A DNA stretch of 64,000 bases from Mogibacterium sp. (GCA_017434025.1 JAFRGC010000046.1:1-64000); one strand, 5' to 3'. Counted from the first letter of the stretch, positions 35,219-44,492 are shown. The notes: generated by a model from the letters alone, not told the origin. Numbers and translations are program-made.

Positions 35219-36291
35219 GCAGATTTCTCAGCAGTAAATACGCATCACTGGAACCATATACGCCGGGTGAGCAGCCTAAGACCAGGGTGCTGACCAAACT
35301 CAATACCAACGAATCGCCTTACCCGCCGGCACAGGAAGTGATCGACGCAGCAGCAGAAGCGGCCAGAATGCTCCAGCTGTATCCGGATCCGGATTGCACG
35401 GAGCTGCGCAAAGCGATCGCTGCCGTCATGGAAGTCGACCCGGACGAGGTGCTGTGCAACAACGGATCGGATGAGGGACTGTATTTCGCATATCTCGCTT
35501 ACTGCGACGGCGATACACCGGCAGTTTTCCCGCAGATCTCCTATGGATTCTATCCGGTGTTCGCAGACATCACGGGGATCAACTACAGAGAGATCCCGCT
35601 CAGAGATGACTTCAGCATCGCGCCGGAAGATTATTATGACGCGGAAGGGACCGTGTTCATCGCAAATCCGAATGCGCCGACAGGTGTTCCGCTCAGCAGA
35701 GCGCAGATCGAAGACATCCTGCAGCACAATCCGGAGAATGTGGTAGTCATTGACGAGGCGTACGTGGACTTCGGCACAGAATCCGCAGTGCCGCTCGTCC
35801 GCAAATATGATAATCTGCTTGTCGTTCAGACTTTCTCGAAGTCGAGATCGCTGGCAGGGATGAGACTTGGATTTGTCATCGGGTGCAAAGAGCTGATCGC
35901 CGATCTCAACGCACTGAGGTTCTCGACAAACCCTTACAACATCGACAGGATCGCTATGGCTGCGGGGATCGCGACACTGAAGCACGATGAGATCAATAAG
36001 GCGCACAACCGGACGGTCATGGAAACGCGTGAATATACTGTGGCTAAACTCAAAGAGATGGGCTTTGTAATGACCAACTCGACGGCGAATTTCATCTTCG
36101 TCCGCCATCCTGAAGTCAGCGGAGAGGTCATTTTCCGCAAGCTCAGAGAGAGGGGCGTTATCGTCAGGCACTTCACCAAACCGCAGATCGCGGAATACAA
36201 CAGGATAACGATCGGTTCCAGAGAGCAGATGGATATCCTGCTCAGGGAGCTGGCAGAGATCATGGAAGAAGAACAGGGATCGGAGGCATAG
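35215..36291 (+). CDS. hisC: Histidinol-phosphate aminotransferase
   Basis: A 358-residue class I/II PLP aminotransferase. [15 protein letters not shown] near residue 24 is the HisC start motif. The PLP lysine is in [15 protein letters not shown] (about 204-218) and NPNAPTG (about 152-158) is conserved. It makes L-histidinol phosphate from imidazole acetol phosphate and glutamate. Overlaps hisD by ATGA and is 2 bases from hisB. Confidence 0.95.
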   Translation: MSRFLSSKYASLEPYTPGEQPKTRVLTKLNTNESPYPPAQEVIDAAAEAARMLQLYPDPDCTELRKAIAAVMEVDPDEVLCNNGSDEGLYFAYLAYCDGDTPAVFPQISYGFYPVFADITGINYREIPLRDDFSIAPEDYYDAEGTVFIANPNAPTGVPLSRAQIEDILQHNPENVVVIDEAYVDFGTESAVPLVRKYDNLLVVQTFSKSRSLAGMRLGFVIGCKELIADLNALRFSTNPYNIDRIAMAAGIATLKHDEINKAHNRTVMETREYTVAKLKEMGFVMTNSTANFIFVRHPEVSGEVIFRKLRERGVIVRHFTKPQIAEYNRITIGSREQMDILLRELAEIMEEEQGSEA

Positions 36292-36293
36292 CT

Positions 36294-36881
36294 ATGAGAA
36301 ATGCAGAGATAAGCAGAGTAACTGCAGAGACCGACATCAAACTGAGTCTCGATCTGGACGGCAGAGGCAACAGCGATATCGACACCGGCGTGGGATTTCT
36401 GGATCACATGCTGACGCTGCTGGCGAGGCATGGGCGTATGGATCTGGCCGTATCGGCCGACGGGGATACCTATGTCGACGATCACCACACTGTCGAGGAT
36501 GTCGGGATAGCGCTGGGACAGGCATTTGCCAAAGCGCTCGGTGACAAGAGAGGCATCAGGAGATACGGTGACTGCACGCTCCCGATGGACGAGGCACTGA
36601 TCCTTTCGGCAGTCGACATTTCCGGAAGGGCGTATCTCGGATATGAGCTGGAGATCCCGGCGGAGAAAGTCGGCACATTCGATACAGAGCTCGTCGAGGA
36701 ATTCTGGCTGGGATTTGTCAGGAACGCGGGTATCACCCTCCACATCAGACAGCTGGCCGGGAAGAATTCGCACCACATCATTGAAGGCGCGTTCAAATCC
36801 GTGGCACGCAGCCTGAGAGAGGCCGTCTCCTATGACGAAGCTTTCGCAGATGAGATCCCATCGACGAAGGGCTTGCTGTAA
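36294..36881 (+). CDS. hisB: Imidazoleglycerol-phosphate dehydratase
   Basis: A 195-residue single-function HisB without a phosphatase domain. Metal-binding repeats are [14 protein letters not shown] (about 33-46), [10 protein letters not shown] (about 63-72), LDTELVEEF-like [10 protein letters not shown], and the second set [17 protein letters not shown] (about 160-176). It dehydrates imidazole glycerol phosphate. The separate phosphatase step is covered by hisK at the end of the operon. Confidence 0.95.
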   Translation: MRNAEISRVTAETDIKLSLDLDGRGNSDIDTGVGFLDHMLTLLARHGRMDLAVSADGDTYVDDHHTVEDVGIALGQAFAKALGDKRGIRRYGDCTLPMDEALILSAVDISGRAYLGYELEIPAEKVGTFDTELVEEFWLGFVRNAGITLHIRQLAGKNSHHIIEGAFKSVARSLREAVSYDEAFADEIPSTKGLL

Positions 36882-36945
36882 GAGCTATGACAGCGGAGCG
36901 CCCGGAGGCGCTTCCGGAAATAACGGGTAAGAACCGGAGAGAAGA

Positions 36946-37554
36946 ATGATTGCAATAATAGATTACGGAGTAGGCAACCTGTTCTCACTGCAGAGCTCTC
37001 TGCATGAGATCGGTGCTGAAGCAGTGGTCACTTCGGATGAGCAGGTGATCGCTGAAGCAGACAGAATAATACTGCCGGGCGTCGGAGCTTATGAGGATGC
37101 TGCGCGCAAACTCAGAGAGACCGGCATGGCAGACGTCGTGAGAAGGGAGGCTGCTGCAGGCAAACCTCTGCTGGGGATCTGCCTCGGCATGCAGCTGATG
37201 TTCGATGTGGGCTATGAATACGGTGAGCACGAAGGCCTCGGCCTGATCCACGGCGCAGTCAAGCCGATCAGTGATGTGATACCGCCTGACTACAAGATCC
37301 CGCATATCGGCTGGAACGCACTGAACATCAGGCAGGAGACACCGCTGTTCAAGTACATCAAGGAGGGTGATTACGTGTATTTCGTACACTCTTATTATGC
37401 AGCGGACTGTGATGAGTCGGTACTCGCGACGACGGAGTACGGCGCTGATCTGACGGCTGCTGCCGCGAACGGGAATGTCTACGGCTGCCAGTTCCACCCT
37501 GAGAAGAGCGGAACGACCGGACTGAACATACTGCGGGCTTTCGTAGAACTGTAG
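36946..37554 (+). CDS. hisH: Imidazole glycerol phosphate synthase glutaminase subunit
   Basis: A 202-residue class I glutamine amidotransferase. IIDYGVGNLFSLQSSL opens it; the nucleophile is Cys in GICLGMQLMF (about 77-86); the triad ends in CQFHPEKSG (about 184-192). It feeds ammonia to HisF. The 64-base gap after hisB holds only a small GC-rich dyad. Confidence 0.96.
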   Translation: MIAIIDYGVGNLFSLQSSLHEIGAEAVVTSDEQVIAEADRIILPGVGAYEDAARKLRETGMADVVRREAAAGKPLLGICLGMQLMFDVGYEYGEHEGLGLIHGAVKPISDVIPPDYKIPHIGWNALNIRQETPLFKYIKEGDYVYFVHSYYAADCDESVLATTEYGADLTAAAANGNVYGCQFHPEKSGTTGLNILRAFVEL

Positions 37555-37571
37555 GAGATCGGAGAGTAACG

Positions 37572-38315
37572 ATGCTGATATATCCGGCAATTGATTTATA
37601 TGACGGCAAAGCGGTCAGATTGTACCGAGGCGACTATGCCCAGATGACCGTTTACAGTGAAAACCCTCCGGAGATCGCCGTGAAGTTCGTCGAGGCTGGC
37701 GCACCGCAGATCCATGTGGTGGACCTCGAAGGAGCCAAGGACGGAACCATGCCGAACTTTGAGACGGTCTGCGCGATCAAGAGTGCGGCTGACGAGGCGG
37801 CCGGCAGGCCGGGCGGGGCTTTTGTCGAGATAGGCGGCGGCATCCGGGACGATGCTGCGGTAGCACGCTACCTGGAGGCCGGCATCGACAGGGTGATCCT
37901 CGGGACAGCAGCGGTGAAGGATCAGGACTTCCTGCGCAGGACGGTGGACCGATACGGTGAGAAGATCGCAGTCGGGATCGATGTACGGGATGGATTTGTC
38001 GCTGTCAAAGGCTGGACGGAGCTGTCGGAATACAGCCTGGAAAGTTTTGCACAGCTCATGCAGGACATCGGTGTGAAGACGATCATCTGCACGGACATCT
38101 CGCGCGACGGAGCGATGCGAGGAACCAATCAGGAGATGTACAGGCAGCTATCCGCGACGCTTGACATAGATATCGTGGCTTCGGGCGGAGTTTCCACACT
38201 TGAGGATGTGGAACAGCTGGCGGCGCTGGGTATCCACGGAGCGATCATCGGCAAAGCGTACTACACAGGCGCGATCGACCTCGCAGAGGCGGTAAGAACA
38301 GGAGCAACACAATGA
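37572..38315 (+). CDS. hisA: ProFAR isomerase
   Basis: A 247-residue TIM barrel. YPAIDLYDGKAVRLYRGDY (about 4-22) carries the first catalytic Asp and phosphate loop; IGGGIRDD, GVDVRDG-like GIDVRDGFVAVKGW (about 136-149) and CTDISRDGAMRGTN (about 176-189) give the second. It isomerises the ProFAR intermediate. It overlaps hisF by ATGA. Confidence 0.95.
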   Translation: MLIYPAIDLYDGKAVRLYRGDYAQMTVYSENPPEIAVKFVEAGAPQIHVVDLEGAKDGTMPNFETVCAIKSAADEAAGRPGGAFVEIGGGIRDDAAVARYLEAGIDRVILGTAAVKDQDFLRRTVDRYGEKIAVGIDVRDGFVAVKGWTELSEYSLESFAQLMQDIGVKTIICTDISRDGAMRGTNQEMYRQLSATLDIDIVASGGVSTLEDVEQLAALGIHGAIIGKAYYTGAIDLAEAVRTGATQ

Positions 38316-39070
38316 TAACCAAGAGGATAATCCCATGTCTGGATGTAAAGGACGGCCGGGTCGTCAAAGGGGTCAATTTCGAGAATCTCGGCGATGTGGC
38401 TTCCCCGGTGGACATGGCCAAACTATACACGAATTCCGGCGCTGATGAGCTGGTATTCTACGACATTACGGCAAGTGCGGAGGGGCGTAAACTGTTCACG
38501 GAGATCCTTACCGAGACAGCAAGGAACGTCTTCATACCGCTGACTGTCGGCGGCGGCATCAATTCGGTCGCTGACTTCGACCGGGTGCTCAAGTGCGGTG
38601 CTGACAAGGTCAGTGTGAATTCCGGCGCGATCAGGAATCCGGCTATCATAACCGAGGCGGCCAAACTCTACGGTGACCAGTGCGTCGTACTCTCGTGCGA
38701 TATCAAGAGGGTGAATGGCGAGTTCCGCGTCTTCGCGCGAGGCGGCCGTGACGATACCGGCATGGAAGCCATCGAGTGGATCCGCCGTTGTGTCAGCATG
38801 GGTGCAGGAGAGGTCGTCGTCAATTCGATCGATACCGACGGAGTCAAGAAAGGGTTTGATATCGAGATGCTGGATGCCGTGTGCAAAGCAGTATCCGTGC
38901 CGGTCATAGCATCAGGCGGCGCGGGAAGCATCGATGACTTTATCGAGCTGTTCCGCAAAGTCCCGACAATCGATGCGGGACTCGCGGCGTCGATATTCCA
39001 TTTTGGTGAGGTCAGTATCGAAGATCTCAAAGCGAGGATGGCTCAGGAAGGGATACCGGTGCGCCGCTGA
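38312..39070 (+). CDS. hisF: Imidazole glycerol phosphate synthase cyclase subunit
   Basis: A 252-residue TIM barrel paired with HisH. RIIPCLDVKDGRVVKGVNF (about 5-23) with the first catalytic Asp, VGGGINSVADF, DKVSVNSGAI and NSIDTDGVKKGFD (about 171-183) match HisF. It joins ammonia to PRFAR and splits the product to IGP and AICAR. Confidence 0.96.
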   Translation: MITKRIIPCLDVKDGRVVKGVNFENLGDVASPVDMAKLYTNSGADELVFYDITASAEGRKLFTEILTETARNVFIPLTVGGGINSVADFDRVLKCGADKVSVNSGAIRNPAIITEAAKLYGDQCVVLSCDIKRVNGEFRVFARGGRDDTGMEAIEWIRRCVSMGAGEVVVNSIDTDGVKKGFDIEMLDAVCKAVSVPVIASGGAGSIDDFIELFRKVPTIDAGLAASIFHFGEVSIEDLKARMAQEGIPVRR

Positions 39071-39106
39071 CGGAGCAGGTGTTGTTGCAGAAGAGGGAAA
39101 CGAAGA

Positions 39107-39766
39107 ATGATCAAGATCGAAGAACTGAAATTTGATGAGAAGGGTCTGATCCCGGCGATCGTCGTGGACGCAGTCACCAAGAGGGTACTGACCCTCGCAT
39201 ATATGAATGAAGAGAGCCTCAGGATCTCGATGGAGAAGGGCCTGACCTGTTTCTGGAGCAGATCCAGACAGGAGCTCTGGCTCAAGGGCGAGACCAGCGG
39301 CAATTACCAGCACATCGTGAGCATCACAGCTGACTGCGACAGAGATGCTCTGGTCGTGGTGGTAGAGCCGGACGGGCCGGCGTGCCATCTCGGGACGACT
39401 TCCTGCTTCGAGTATCCGGTGTGGGAAAGCGATGAACTCCATGAATTCTCGTATGAAGGCCTGATGGAACTGATCAAAGGCCGCAAGACCGACCCGAAGG
39501 AGGGATCGTACACGACCTATCTCTTCAAGAAGGGTCTCGACAAGATCCTCAAGAAGGTCGGCGAGGAGTCGACCGAGGTCATCATCGCTGCCAAATCCGA
39601 GGCTGACGCCGATGACAAGGCCGAGACTGTCTACGAGATCGCGGACCTGGCTTATCATGTGATGGTGCTGATGACAGAGGCGGGCATCTCTCTGGAGGAT
39701 ATCCACAGAGAGCTGGCGAAGCGCCACGTGATAGACAAGAAGGTCAAGCAGGAGAAGATGGTATAG
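39107..39766 (+). CDS. hisI: Bifunctional phosphoribosyl-AMP cyclohydrolase / phosphoribosyl-ATP pyrophosphatase
   Basis: A 219-residue HisIE fusion. The HisI half has [19 protein letters not shown] and the zinc-site [20 protein letters not shown] (about 77-96). The HisE half starts near 125 with [19 protein letters not shown] and the acidic [11 protein letters not shown] motif. Together these do steps 2 and 3 of the pathway. GAGGGAAACG precedes the ATG. Confidence 0.95.
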   Translation: MIKIEELKFDEKGLIPAIVVDAVTKRVLTLAYMNEESLRISMEKGLTCFWSRSRQELWLKGETSGNYQHIVSITADCDRDALVVVVEPDGPACHLGTTSCFEYPVWESDELHEFSYEGLMELIKGRKTDPKEGSYTTYLFKKGLDKILKKVGEESTEVIIAAKSEADADDKAETVYEIADLAYHVMVLMTEAGISLEDIHRELAKRHVIDKKVKQEKMV

Positions 39767-39777
39767 GAGATCAGGGA

Positions 39778-40656
39778 ATGCAGAGTTTTGACTTGCACAT
39801 GCATACCACATATTGCGACGGGAATGATACCGCAGAGGATATGATCCGGGCTGCGGTCGGCCGCGGGCTCAATACAGTCGGGCTGTCCGGCCATTCTTTC
39901 ACGCCGCACGATACGGAGTACTGCATGAGCAGAGCGGGTACGGAACAGTACATCTCGGAGGTGCTCGCGCTCAAGGGCAAATACCGTGACAGGATCAGAG
40001 TGCTGCTCGGGATCGAAATGGACTATTACGCAGATACCGATCCTTCGCCTTACGATTACATTATCGGATCGTTGCACTACATGTTTGCGGGACAGAACTG
40101 GAGTGATGTCGATGCGGACGCGGATACGCTCGTGAATTTTGCAGGGAAATGCTTCGGCGGCGAGATGATGCCGGTCGCAGAACTGTATTACGATACTGTG
40201 GCGGATATCGTGAGAGTGACGGACTGCGATATCATAGGACACTTTGATCTGATCACCAAATTCATCGAGAAATTTGCTCTGAACGCCGACGGGTCGGTCG
40301 TGAGAACCGACGGAAGTATACCGGAAGGCGCCGCGCCGCTGCTTGATACTTCCGATCCCTGTTATGTCAATGCCTGGAAGAAGGCGGCTGACAGGATCTT
40401 CGAAGACTGTGCTGCCAGAGCTGCGGCAGGGTACGTCAACCGGCTCGAGCGGCTGGGGATCCTCGCGGCGGGCGACAAACCGGTTTTCGAGATCAACACA
40501 GGCGCGATTGCCAGAGGGTACAGGACGACACCTTATCCGGCACAGGACCAGATCGATTACATCAAGTCCAGAGGAGGTGTTCTCATCCTCACATCAGACA
40601 GCCACAGTGCTGGGAATGTAGGCTACAGGTTCGAAGAATTCGAAGCGCTGCTGTAA
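39778..40656 (+). CDS. hisK: Histidinol-phosphate phosphatase, PHP type
   Basis: A 292-residue PHP-domain phosphatase. Metal ligands appear in DLHMHTTYCDGND (about 5-17), GLSGHSFTPHD, GIEMDYY (about 79-85), IGSLHYMF, DIIGHFDLITKF and TSDSHSAGNVG near the end. It completes the operon by making histidinol from histidinol phosphate, a job missing from the single-function HisB. It starts 11 bases after hisIE. Confidence 0.92.
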   Translation: MQSFDLHMHTTYCDGNDTAEDMIRAAVGRGLNTVGLSGHSFTPHDTEYCMSRAGTEQYISEVLALKGKYRDRIRVLLGIEMDYYADTDPSPYDYIIGSLHYMFAGQNWSDVDADADTLVNFAGKCFGGEMMPVAELYYDTVADIVRVTDCDIIGHFDLITKFIEKFALNADGSVVRTDGSIPEGAAPLLDTSDPCYVNAWKKAADRIFEDCAARAAAGYVNRLERLGILAAGDKPVFEINTGAIARGYRTTPYPAQDQIDYIKSRGGVLILTSDSHSAGNVGYRFEEFEALL

Positions 40657-40694
40657 TCGGGTACGTCTCGATCAATATTTCAATAGATGCACGG

Positions 40695-40742
40695 CTCTTC
40701 GTTGTACTCCTGCAGGAGTATGAAACGGAGAGTTTTTTCTTT
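40695..40742 (+). terminator. Terminator of the histidine operon
   Basis: A long hairpin with loop TGCA: the outer arm CTCTTCGTT pairs with AACGGAGAG, and the inner arm TACTCC pairs with GGAGTA, separated by a small internal loop. TTTTTTCTTT follows. Confidence 0.9.
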
Positions 40743-40748
40743 ATCGGG

Positions 40749-40778
40749 TTTACTGGCTGAGAGCCAGCGTGATAAAAT
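40749..40778 (+). promoter_or_regulatory. Promoter with dyad in the spacer
   Basis: TTTACT (40749-40754), an 18-base spacer, TAAAAT (40773-40778). The spacer contains CTGGCT-GAG-AGCCAG (40753-40767), a perfect 6-bp dyad, well placed as an operator. The leader then holds CCTGTT-GG-AACAGG and a GCGGG...CCCGC pair (40793-40828) before the AAGGAG ribosome site. Confidence 0.45.
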
Positions 40779-40880
40779 TCCTGTTGGAACAGGCGGGAAA
40801 CGCAGGCAATGCACTGACGGCAGCCCGCATAACAGCACATTGATCATATTATCAGCAAACATTCACCAGAAGGAGACACT

Positions 40881-41540
40881 ATGTATACAATTACCGATCT
40901 GTATGACCTCGATCATACCCTGGCCAAGGATTTTCTCAGCCAGTTCACTTATCCGTGGGAAGCACTCAAGGGCATCAAGGAATTCATCCTCCAGCTCGGA
41001 CCGACACTCGATCCTGAGGAGTATGAGGAAGTCAGTGAGAATGTCTGGGTACACAAGACTGCCAAAGTCTTCCCGTCAGCATATCTCGGAGCACCATGCA
41101 TCATCGGACCGAAGACTGAAGTGAGACACTGCGCTTTCGTCAGAGGATCCGCGCTGGTAGGCGCTGACTGCGTCGTCGGCAACTCCGTCGAACTCAAGAA
41201 CGTGATCCTCTTCGACCACGTCCAGACACCGCACTATAATTACGTCGGTGACTCGATCCTCGGATACTACAGCCACATGGGTGCTGGATCGATCACATCC
41301 AACGTCAAATCCGACAAGAAACTCGTAGTTGTCCACAATGGTACGGAAGACATCGAGACAGGCATCAAGAAGTTCGGCGCAATGCTGGGCGATTATGTAG
41401 AGGTCGGATGCAACTCAGTATGCAATCCTGGAACAGTGATCGGACGCCACAGCAACATCTATCCGACATCCTGTGTGCGTGGAGTCGTTCCTGAGAACAG
41501 CATCTACAAGAACAGTGGCGAAGTGATAGAGAAGAAATAG
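40881..41540 (+). CDS. Left-handed beta-helix (hexapeptide repeat) protein, sugar-nucleotide-transferase-like
   Basis: A 219-residue protein. Residues 50-200 are hexapeptide turns of a left-handed beta helix (KVFPSAYLGAPCIIGPKTEV, FVRGSALVGADCVVGNSVEL, GDYVEVGCNSVCNPGTVIGRHSNIYP in overlapping turns). It resembles the acetyltransferase half of UDP-GlcNAc pyrophosphorylase (GlmU) without the uridylyltransferase half. N-terminal 45 residues form a helical cap. Likely an acyl- or uridylyl-type enzyme on sugar nucleotides; the exact reaction is not clear. AAGGAG precedes its ATG and it has its own promoter. Confidence 0.82.
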   Translation: MYTITDLYDLDHTLAKDFLSQFTYPWEALKGIKEFILQLGPTLDPEEYEEVSENVWVHKTAKVFPSAYLGAPCIIGPKTEVRHCAFVRGSALVGADCVVGNSVELKNVILFDHVQTPHYNYVGDSILGYYSHMGAGSITSNVKSDKKLVVVHNGTEDIETGIKKFGAMLGDYVEVGCNSVCNPGTVIGRHSNIYPTSCVRGVVPENSIYKNSGEVIEKK

Positions 41541-41569
41541 TAAACGGTACGGATCAATACGTAACCGAA

Positions 41570-42946
41570 TCAGGCCTGAGTGACAGCTTCTTTGCTCAGG
41601 TCTGTTTTATTGTAATAGATCGTTGAGATGACTGTGCAGACGATCCATCCCAGTGGATAACCCAGGCAGACCGGGATCATCTCGTTGACGAAAAAGTGGG
41701 TGAGAACAAACAGATAGATCTGCCGGAAGATCACGTAGGAGAATATGGTGATCAGCATCGGCGCGCGTGAATTGCCAGCTCCGCGAAGGCCGGAGTTCAT
41801 CACGTTCGCAGAGCATGTGATCACATAGAACGGCGACATCCATCGGAGGATCCGGGCGCCGTTCATCACGACTTCCGGCTTAGCGTTGAAGAAATGCACC
41901 AGATCAGGTGCGAATATCAGGACCGGAAGGGACAAAGTCGCGGTAATAAGCGAGCTGATGATGATCGCTGTCTTGACGCCTGTACGGGCACGGTCGACCT
42001 GACCGCATCCGATGTTTTGGCCGACGAAAGTGGTAGCTGCGAGAGCGATAGACTGCATCGGCAGCAGCAGGAGGCCGTCGATCTTGGAGTAGGCGGTCCA
42101 TCCCGACATGACGTCAGCACCGAAATAGTTGATATATCCCTGAACAATGATGTTCGAGAACGAAATGATGCCCATCTGAAGTGCCGCCGGGAGGCCGATC
42201 CTGATGATCTGCTTGAGGATGACCGGATCGATCTTCATCTCGTGCATATTGAGACGTATGCACGTATCGGTACGGAAGAGGGCGATCATTACCATGACTG
42301 CAGAGACGCCCATCCCGATCACGGTTGCCAGCGCAACACCTTCAACACCCATATGGAATACGATGACAAATGTGAGATCGAGAATGACATTGAGAGAGAT
42401 CGCTGCCGCCAGATAGTAAAATGGCCTGGTGGAATCGCCGATCGCCCGCAGTGCCGCCGCGCCGATGTTGTAGAACATCAGACCGCCGATGCCTGCGAAG
42501 AATATCATGAGATAGAGCCTCGCCTCAGGCATTACTTCATCCGGAGTGTTCATCATCCTGAGGAACGGATCCTTGAGGAGGATACCCGCGATTGCCATCA
42601 CAATAGATATAAAGAGAGTCATTACGATCGATGTGTGGACAGCGCGCTGAGCGGCATCTTCTCGCTTCGCTCCGTAATTCTGCGAGATGACGACTCCGGC
42701 ACCGCTGGAGAATCCAAGATACAGACTGATGATCGTATTGATGATAGGACCGACAGTACCGACCGCGGAGAAAGATTCGTTGCTGACATAATTGCCGACG
42801 ACCCATGCGTCGACCAGGTTATAGAGCTGCTGGAAGACATTTCCGAGAAGCAGAGGAATAGAAAAGGATATGAGCAGTCTGGCGATATTGCCGTCTGTCA
42901 TATCCAGATTCTTATTATTGCCCGGAGCAAATCTGAACTTGGCCAT
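41570..42946 (-). CDS. MATE-family efflux transporter (second)
   Basis: A 458-residue pump with about 12 membrane segments. The N-terminus MTDGNIARLLISFSIPLLLGNVFQQLYNLVDAWVVGNYV (in pieces, residues 15-55) and GAGVVISQNYGAK are textbook MATE, and the second half starts near 235 with GLPAALQMGIISFSN. One of few minus-strand genes. Weak AGAGAG ribosome site but a good promoter lies upstream. Substrate unknown. Confidence 0.92.
   Translation of the reverse strand: MAKFRFAPGNNKNLDMTDGNIARLLISFSIPLLLGNVFQQLYNLVDAWVVGNYVSNESFSAVGTVGPIINTIISLYLGFSSGAGVVISQNYGAKREDAAQRAVHTSIVMTLFISIVMAIAGILLKDPFLRMMNTPDEVMPEARLYLMIFFAGIGGLMFYNIGAAALRAIGDSTRPFYYLAAAISLNVILDLTFVIVFHMGVEGVALATVIGMGVSAVMVMIALFRTDTCIRLNMHEMKIDPVILKQIIRIGLPAALQMGIISFSNIIVQGYINYFGADVMSGWTAYSKIDGLLLLPMQSIALAATTFVGQNIGCGQVDRARTGVKTAIIISSLITATLSLPVLIFAPDLVHFFNAKPEVVMNGARILRWMSPFYVITCSANVMNSGLRGAGNSRAPMLITIFSYVIFRQIYLFVLTHFFVNEMIPVCLGYPLGWIVCTVISTIYYNKTDLSKEAVTQA
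41571..41610 (+). terminator. Terminator of beta-helix gene, inside the 3' end of the convergent MATE gene
   Basis: CAGGCCTGAG (41571-41580) pairs with CTCAGGTCTG (41595-41604) with one wobble, followed by TTTTATT. It overlaps the last codons of the MATE gene on the other strand. Confidence 0.65.
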
Positions 42947-42997
42947 AATCTCTCTGCGCTATGCCGCGTAACGTCTGAAATCCTTCTTACAGTAAAA

Positions 42998-43026
42998 ACA
43001 TTACACCTAATTAAATTCTATTTCAA
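42998..43026 (-). promoter_or_regulatory. Promoter of minus-strand MATE gene
   Basis: On the minus strand TTGAAA (43026-43021), 17 bases, TAATGT (43003-42998), about 50 bases before the MATE start. Confidence 0.6.
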
Positions 43027-43055
43027 TATAAGAGGGAATTCGGGACTTTGTTGAA

Positions 43056-43095
43056 ACTTTTCCATATGACTGGGTCGGCACCATATGGGAAAAGT
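43056..43095. repeat. Long inverted repeat in divergent region
   Basis: ACTTTTCCATATG (43056-43068) faces CCATATGGGAAAAGT (43081-43095): 13 of 14 positions pair, with a single extra base and a 12-base loop. No T run on either side, so it is more likely a protein-binding site or RNA structure than a terminator. Confidence 0.6.
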
Positions 43096-43174
43096 ATCGT
43101 GAGCATAATATGAAACGAATAGCGTAGCCTTTCAATAATGATTGAAGAATCCAGTGTTCAATGGTAGAATTATA

Positions 43175-43207
43175 TGTCAGCTGACAGCACTTTAATATGT
43201 ATATAAT
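43175..43207 (+). promoter_or_regulatory. Palindromic operator candidate and -10 of the CofE-like gene
   Basis: TGTCAGCTGACA (43175-43186) is a perfect 12-bp palindrome. TATAAT lies at 43202-43207, about 30 bases before the start. CTGACA within the palindrome would be a -35 with a short 15-base spacer. Confidence 0.45.
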
Positions 43208-43237
43208 ACACTTTTAATATATATTGGGAGGTTCATA

Positions 43238-44437
43238 ATGAGCACAGAGAGAAGAGTGGGGACAGTATCACGCGGTATCAGATGTCCGATCTTCCGTGAG
43301 GGAGATGACCTTGGAGCACAGGTAGTAGAAAGCGTTCTTGCTGCAGCAGAGTCAGAAGGGTTTGAGATCAGAGATAAAGACGTACTTTGCATCACTGAGT
43401 CGGTAGTCGCCAGATGCCAGGGCAATTATGCCAGCGTCGACGCGATCGCGGCAGACGTCAAGGCCAAGCTCGGCGGAGAGACGATAGGCATCATCTGGCC
43501 GATCCTTTCCAGAAACAGATTTGCGATCTGCCTCAGAGGTATGGCAATGGGAGCGAAGAAAGTCGTTCTCATGCTCAGCTATCCGTCAGATGAGGTCGGC
43601 AATGCTCTCCTGACATTCGACCAGGTCGACAATGCAGGTGTCAACCCTTACAGCGATGTGCTCACACTTGAGAAATACAGAGAACTGTTCGGCGAGAACA
43701 AGCATCAGTTCACCGGTGTTGACTATGTTAAGTACTATGGCGATCTGATCGCTGAAGTCGGCGCAGAAGTCGAGATCATTTTCGCTAACCATGCAGAGGA
43801 GATCCTCAACTACACCGACAAAGTTATCACCTGCGACATCCACACCAGAGCCCGCACCAAGAGGATCCTCAGGAGCAAAGGCGCTACTGTATACGGAATG
43901 GATGAGATCCTGAATGCGCCGATCGATGGCAATGGATTTAACGAGAAGTACGGCCTGCTCGGATCCAACAAGGCTACTGAGAACACCGTCAAGCTCTTCC
44001 CGAGAGACTGTCAGGGTCTTGTGGACGGCATCCAGGCAGAGATGCTGGAGAAGACTGGCAAGCACATCGAGGTCATGGTATACGGCGACGGAGCATTCAA
44101 AGACCCTGTAGGCAAGATCTGGGAGCTTGCAGACCCTGTAGTTTCCCCGGCATACACAGCAGGACTCGAAGGAACTCCGAACGAGCTCAAGCTCAAATAC
44201 CTGGCAGACAATGATTACTCCAACCTGTCCGGCGAGGAGCTGAGAGAGGCGATTTCGCAGGCTATCAAGGAGAAGGATTCAGACCTCGTAGGCAACATGG
44301 CATCCGAGGGAACAACACCGAGAAGACTCACAGACCTGATCGGCTCACTCTGCGACCTGACATCCGGCTCAGGAGACAAGGGTACACCGGTGGTATACAT
44401 TCAGGGATACTTCGATAACTACACAACCGGAAGATAG
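43238..44437 (+). CDS. CofE-like (coenzyme F420-0:L-glutamate ligase family) protein
   Basis: A 399-residue protein resembling F420-0:glutamate ligase: FREGDDLGAQVVESVLAAAE then DKDVLCITESVVARCQGN (about 47-64) in the N-terminal domain, and EVMVYGDGAFKDPVGKIWELADP (in pieces, near 285-310) later. CofE adds glutamate to F420-0. No other F420 gene is in the window and the protein is longer than archaeal CofE (about 250 residues), so the true substrate may be another gamma-glutamyl acceptor. GGGAGG before ATG; codon use is strongly biased, so it is probably well expressed. Confidence 0.8.
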   Translation: MSTERRVGTVSRGIRCPIFREGDDLGAQVVESVLAAAESEGFEIRDKDVLCITESVVARCQGNYASVDAIAADVKAKLGGETIGIIWPILSRNRFAICLRGMAMGAKKVVLMLSYPSDEVGNALLTFDQVDNAGVNPYSDVLTLEKYRELFGENKHQFTGVDYVKYYGDLIAEVGAEVEIIFANHAEEILNYTDKVITCDIHTRARTKRILRSKGATVYGMDEILNAPIDGNGFNEKYGLLGSNKATENTVKLFPRDCQGLVDGIQAEMLEKTGKHIEVMVYGDGAFKDPVGKIWELADPVVSPAYTAGLEGTPNELKLKYLADNDYSNLSGEELREAISQAIKEKDSDLVGNMASEGTTPRRLTDLIGSLCDLTSGSGDKGTPVVYIQGYFDNYTTGR

Positions 44438-44456
44438 ACAATCAGTTGATATAGAA

Positions 44457-44492
44457 AAGATCCCGCACCGTTCGGTGCGGGATCTTATTGTT
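44457..44492. terminator. Two-way terminator between CofE-like and AGCS genes
   Basis: AAGATCCCGCACC (44457-44469) and GGTGCGGGATCTT (44474-44486) are a perfect 13-bp stem with loop GTTC. T-rich flanks on both strands suit the two convergent genes. Confidence 0.92.

Noticed and set aside
36882-36945. Break in the histidine operon
   Set aside because: The 64-base gap has only a small GC-rich dyad, no promoter and no T run; hisH likely continues the same transcript.
40753-40830. TPP riboswitch, suggested by a CTGAGA string
   Set aside because: The rest of the TPP consensus is missing, and the downstream gene is not thiamine related; a promoter fits better.
43056-43095. Insertion-sequence end
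   Set aside because: No transposase fragment and no flanking target duplication seen.
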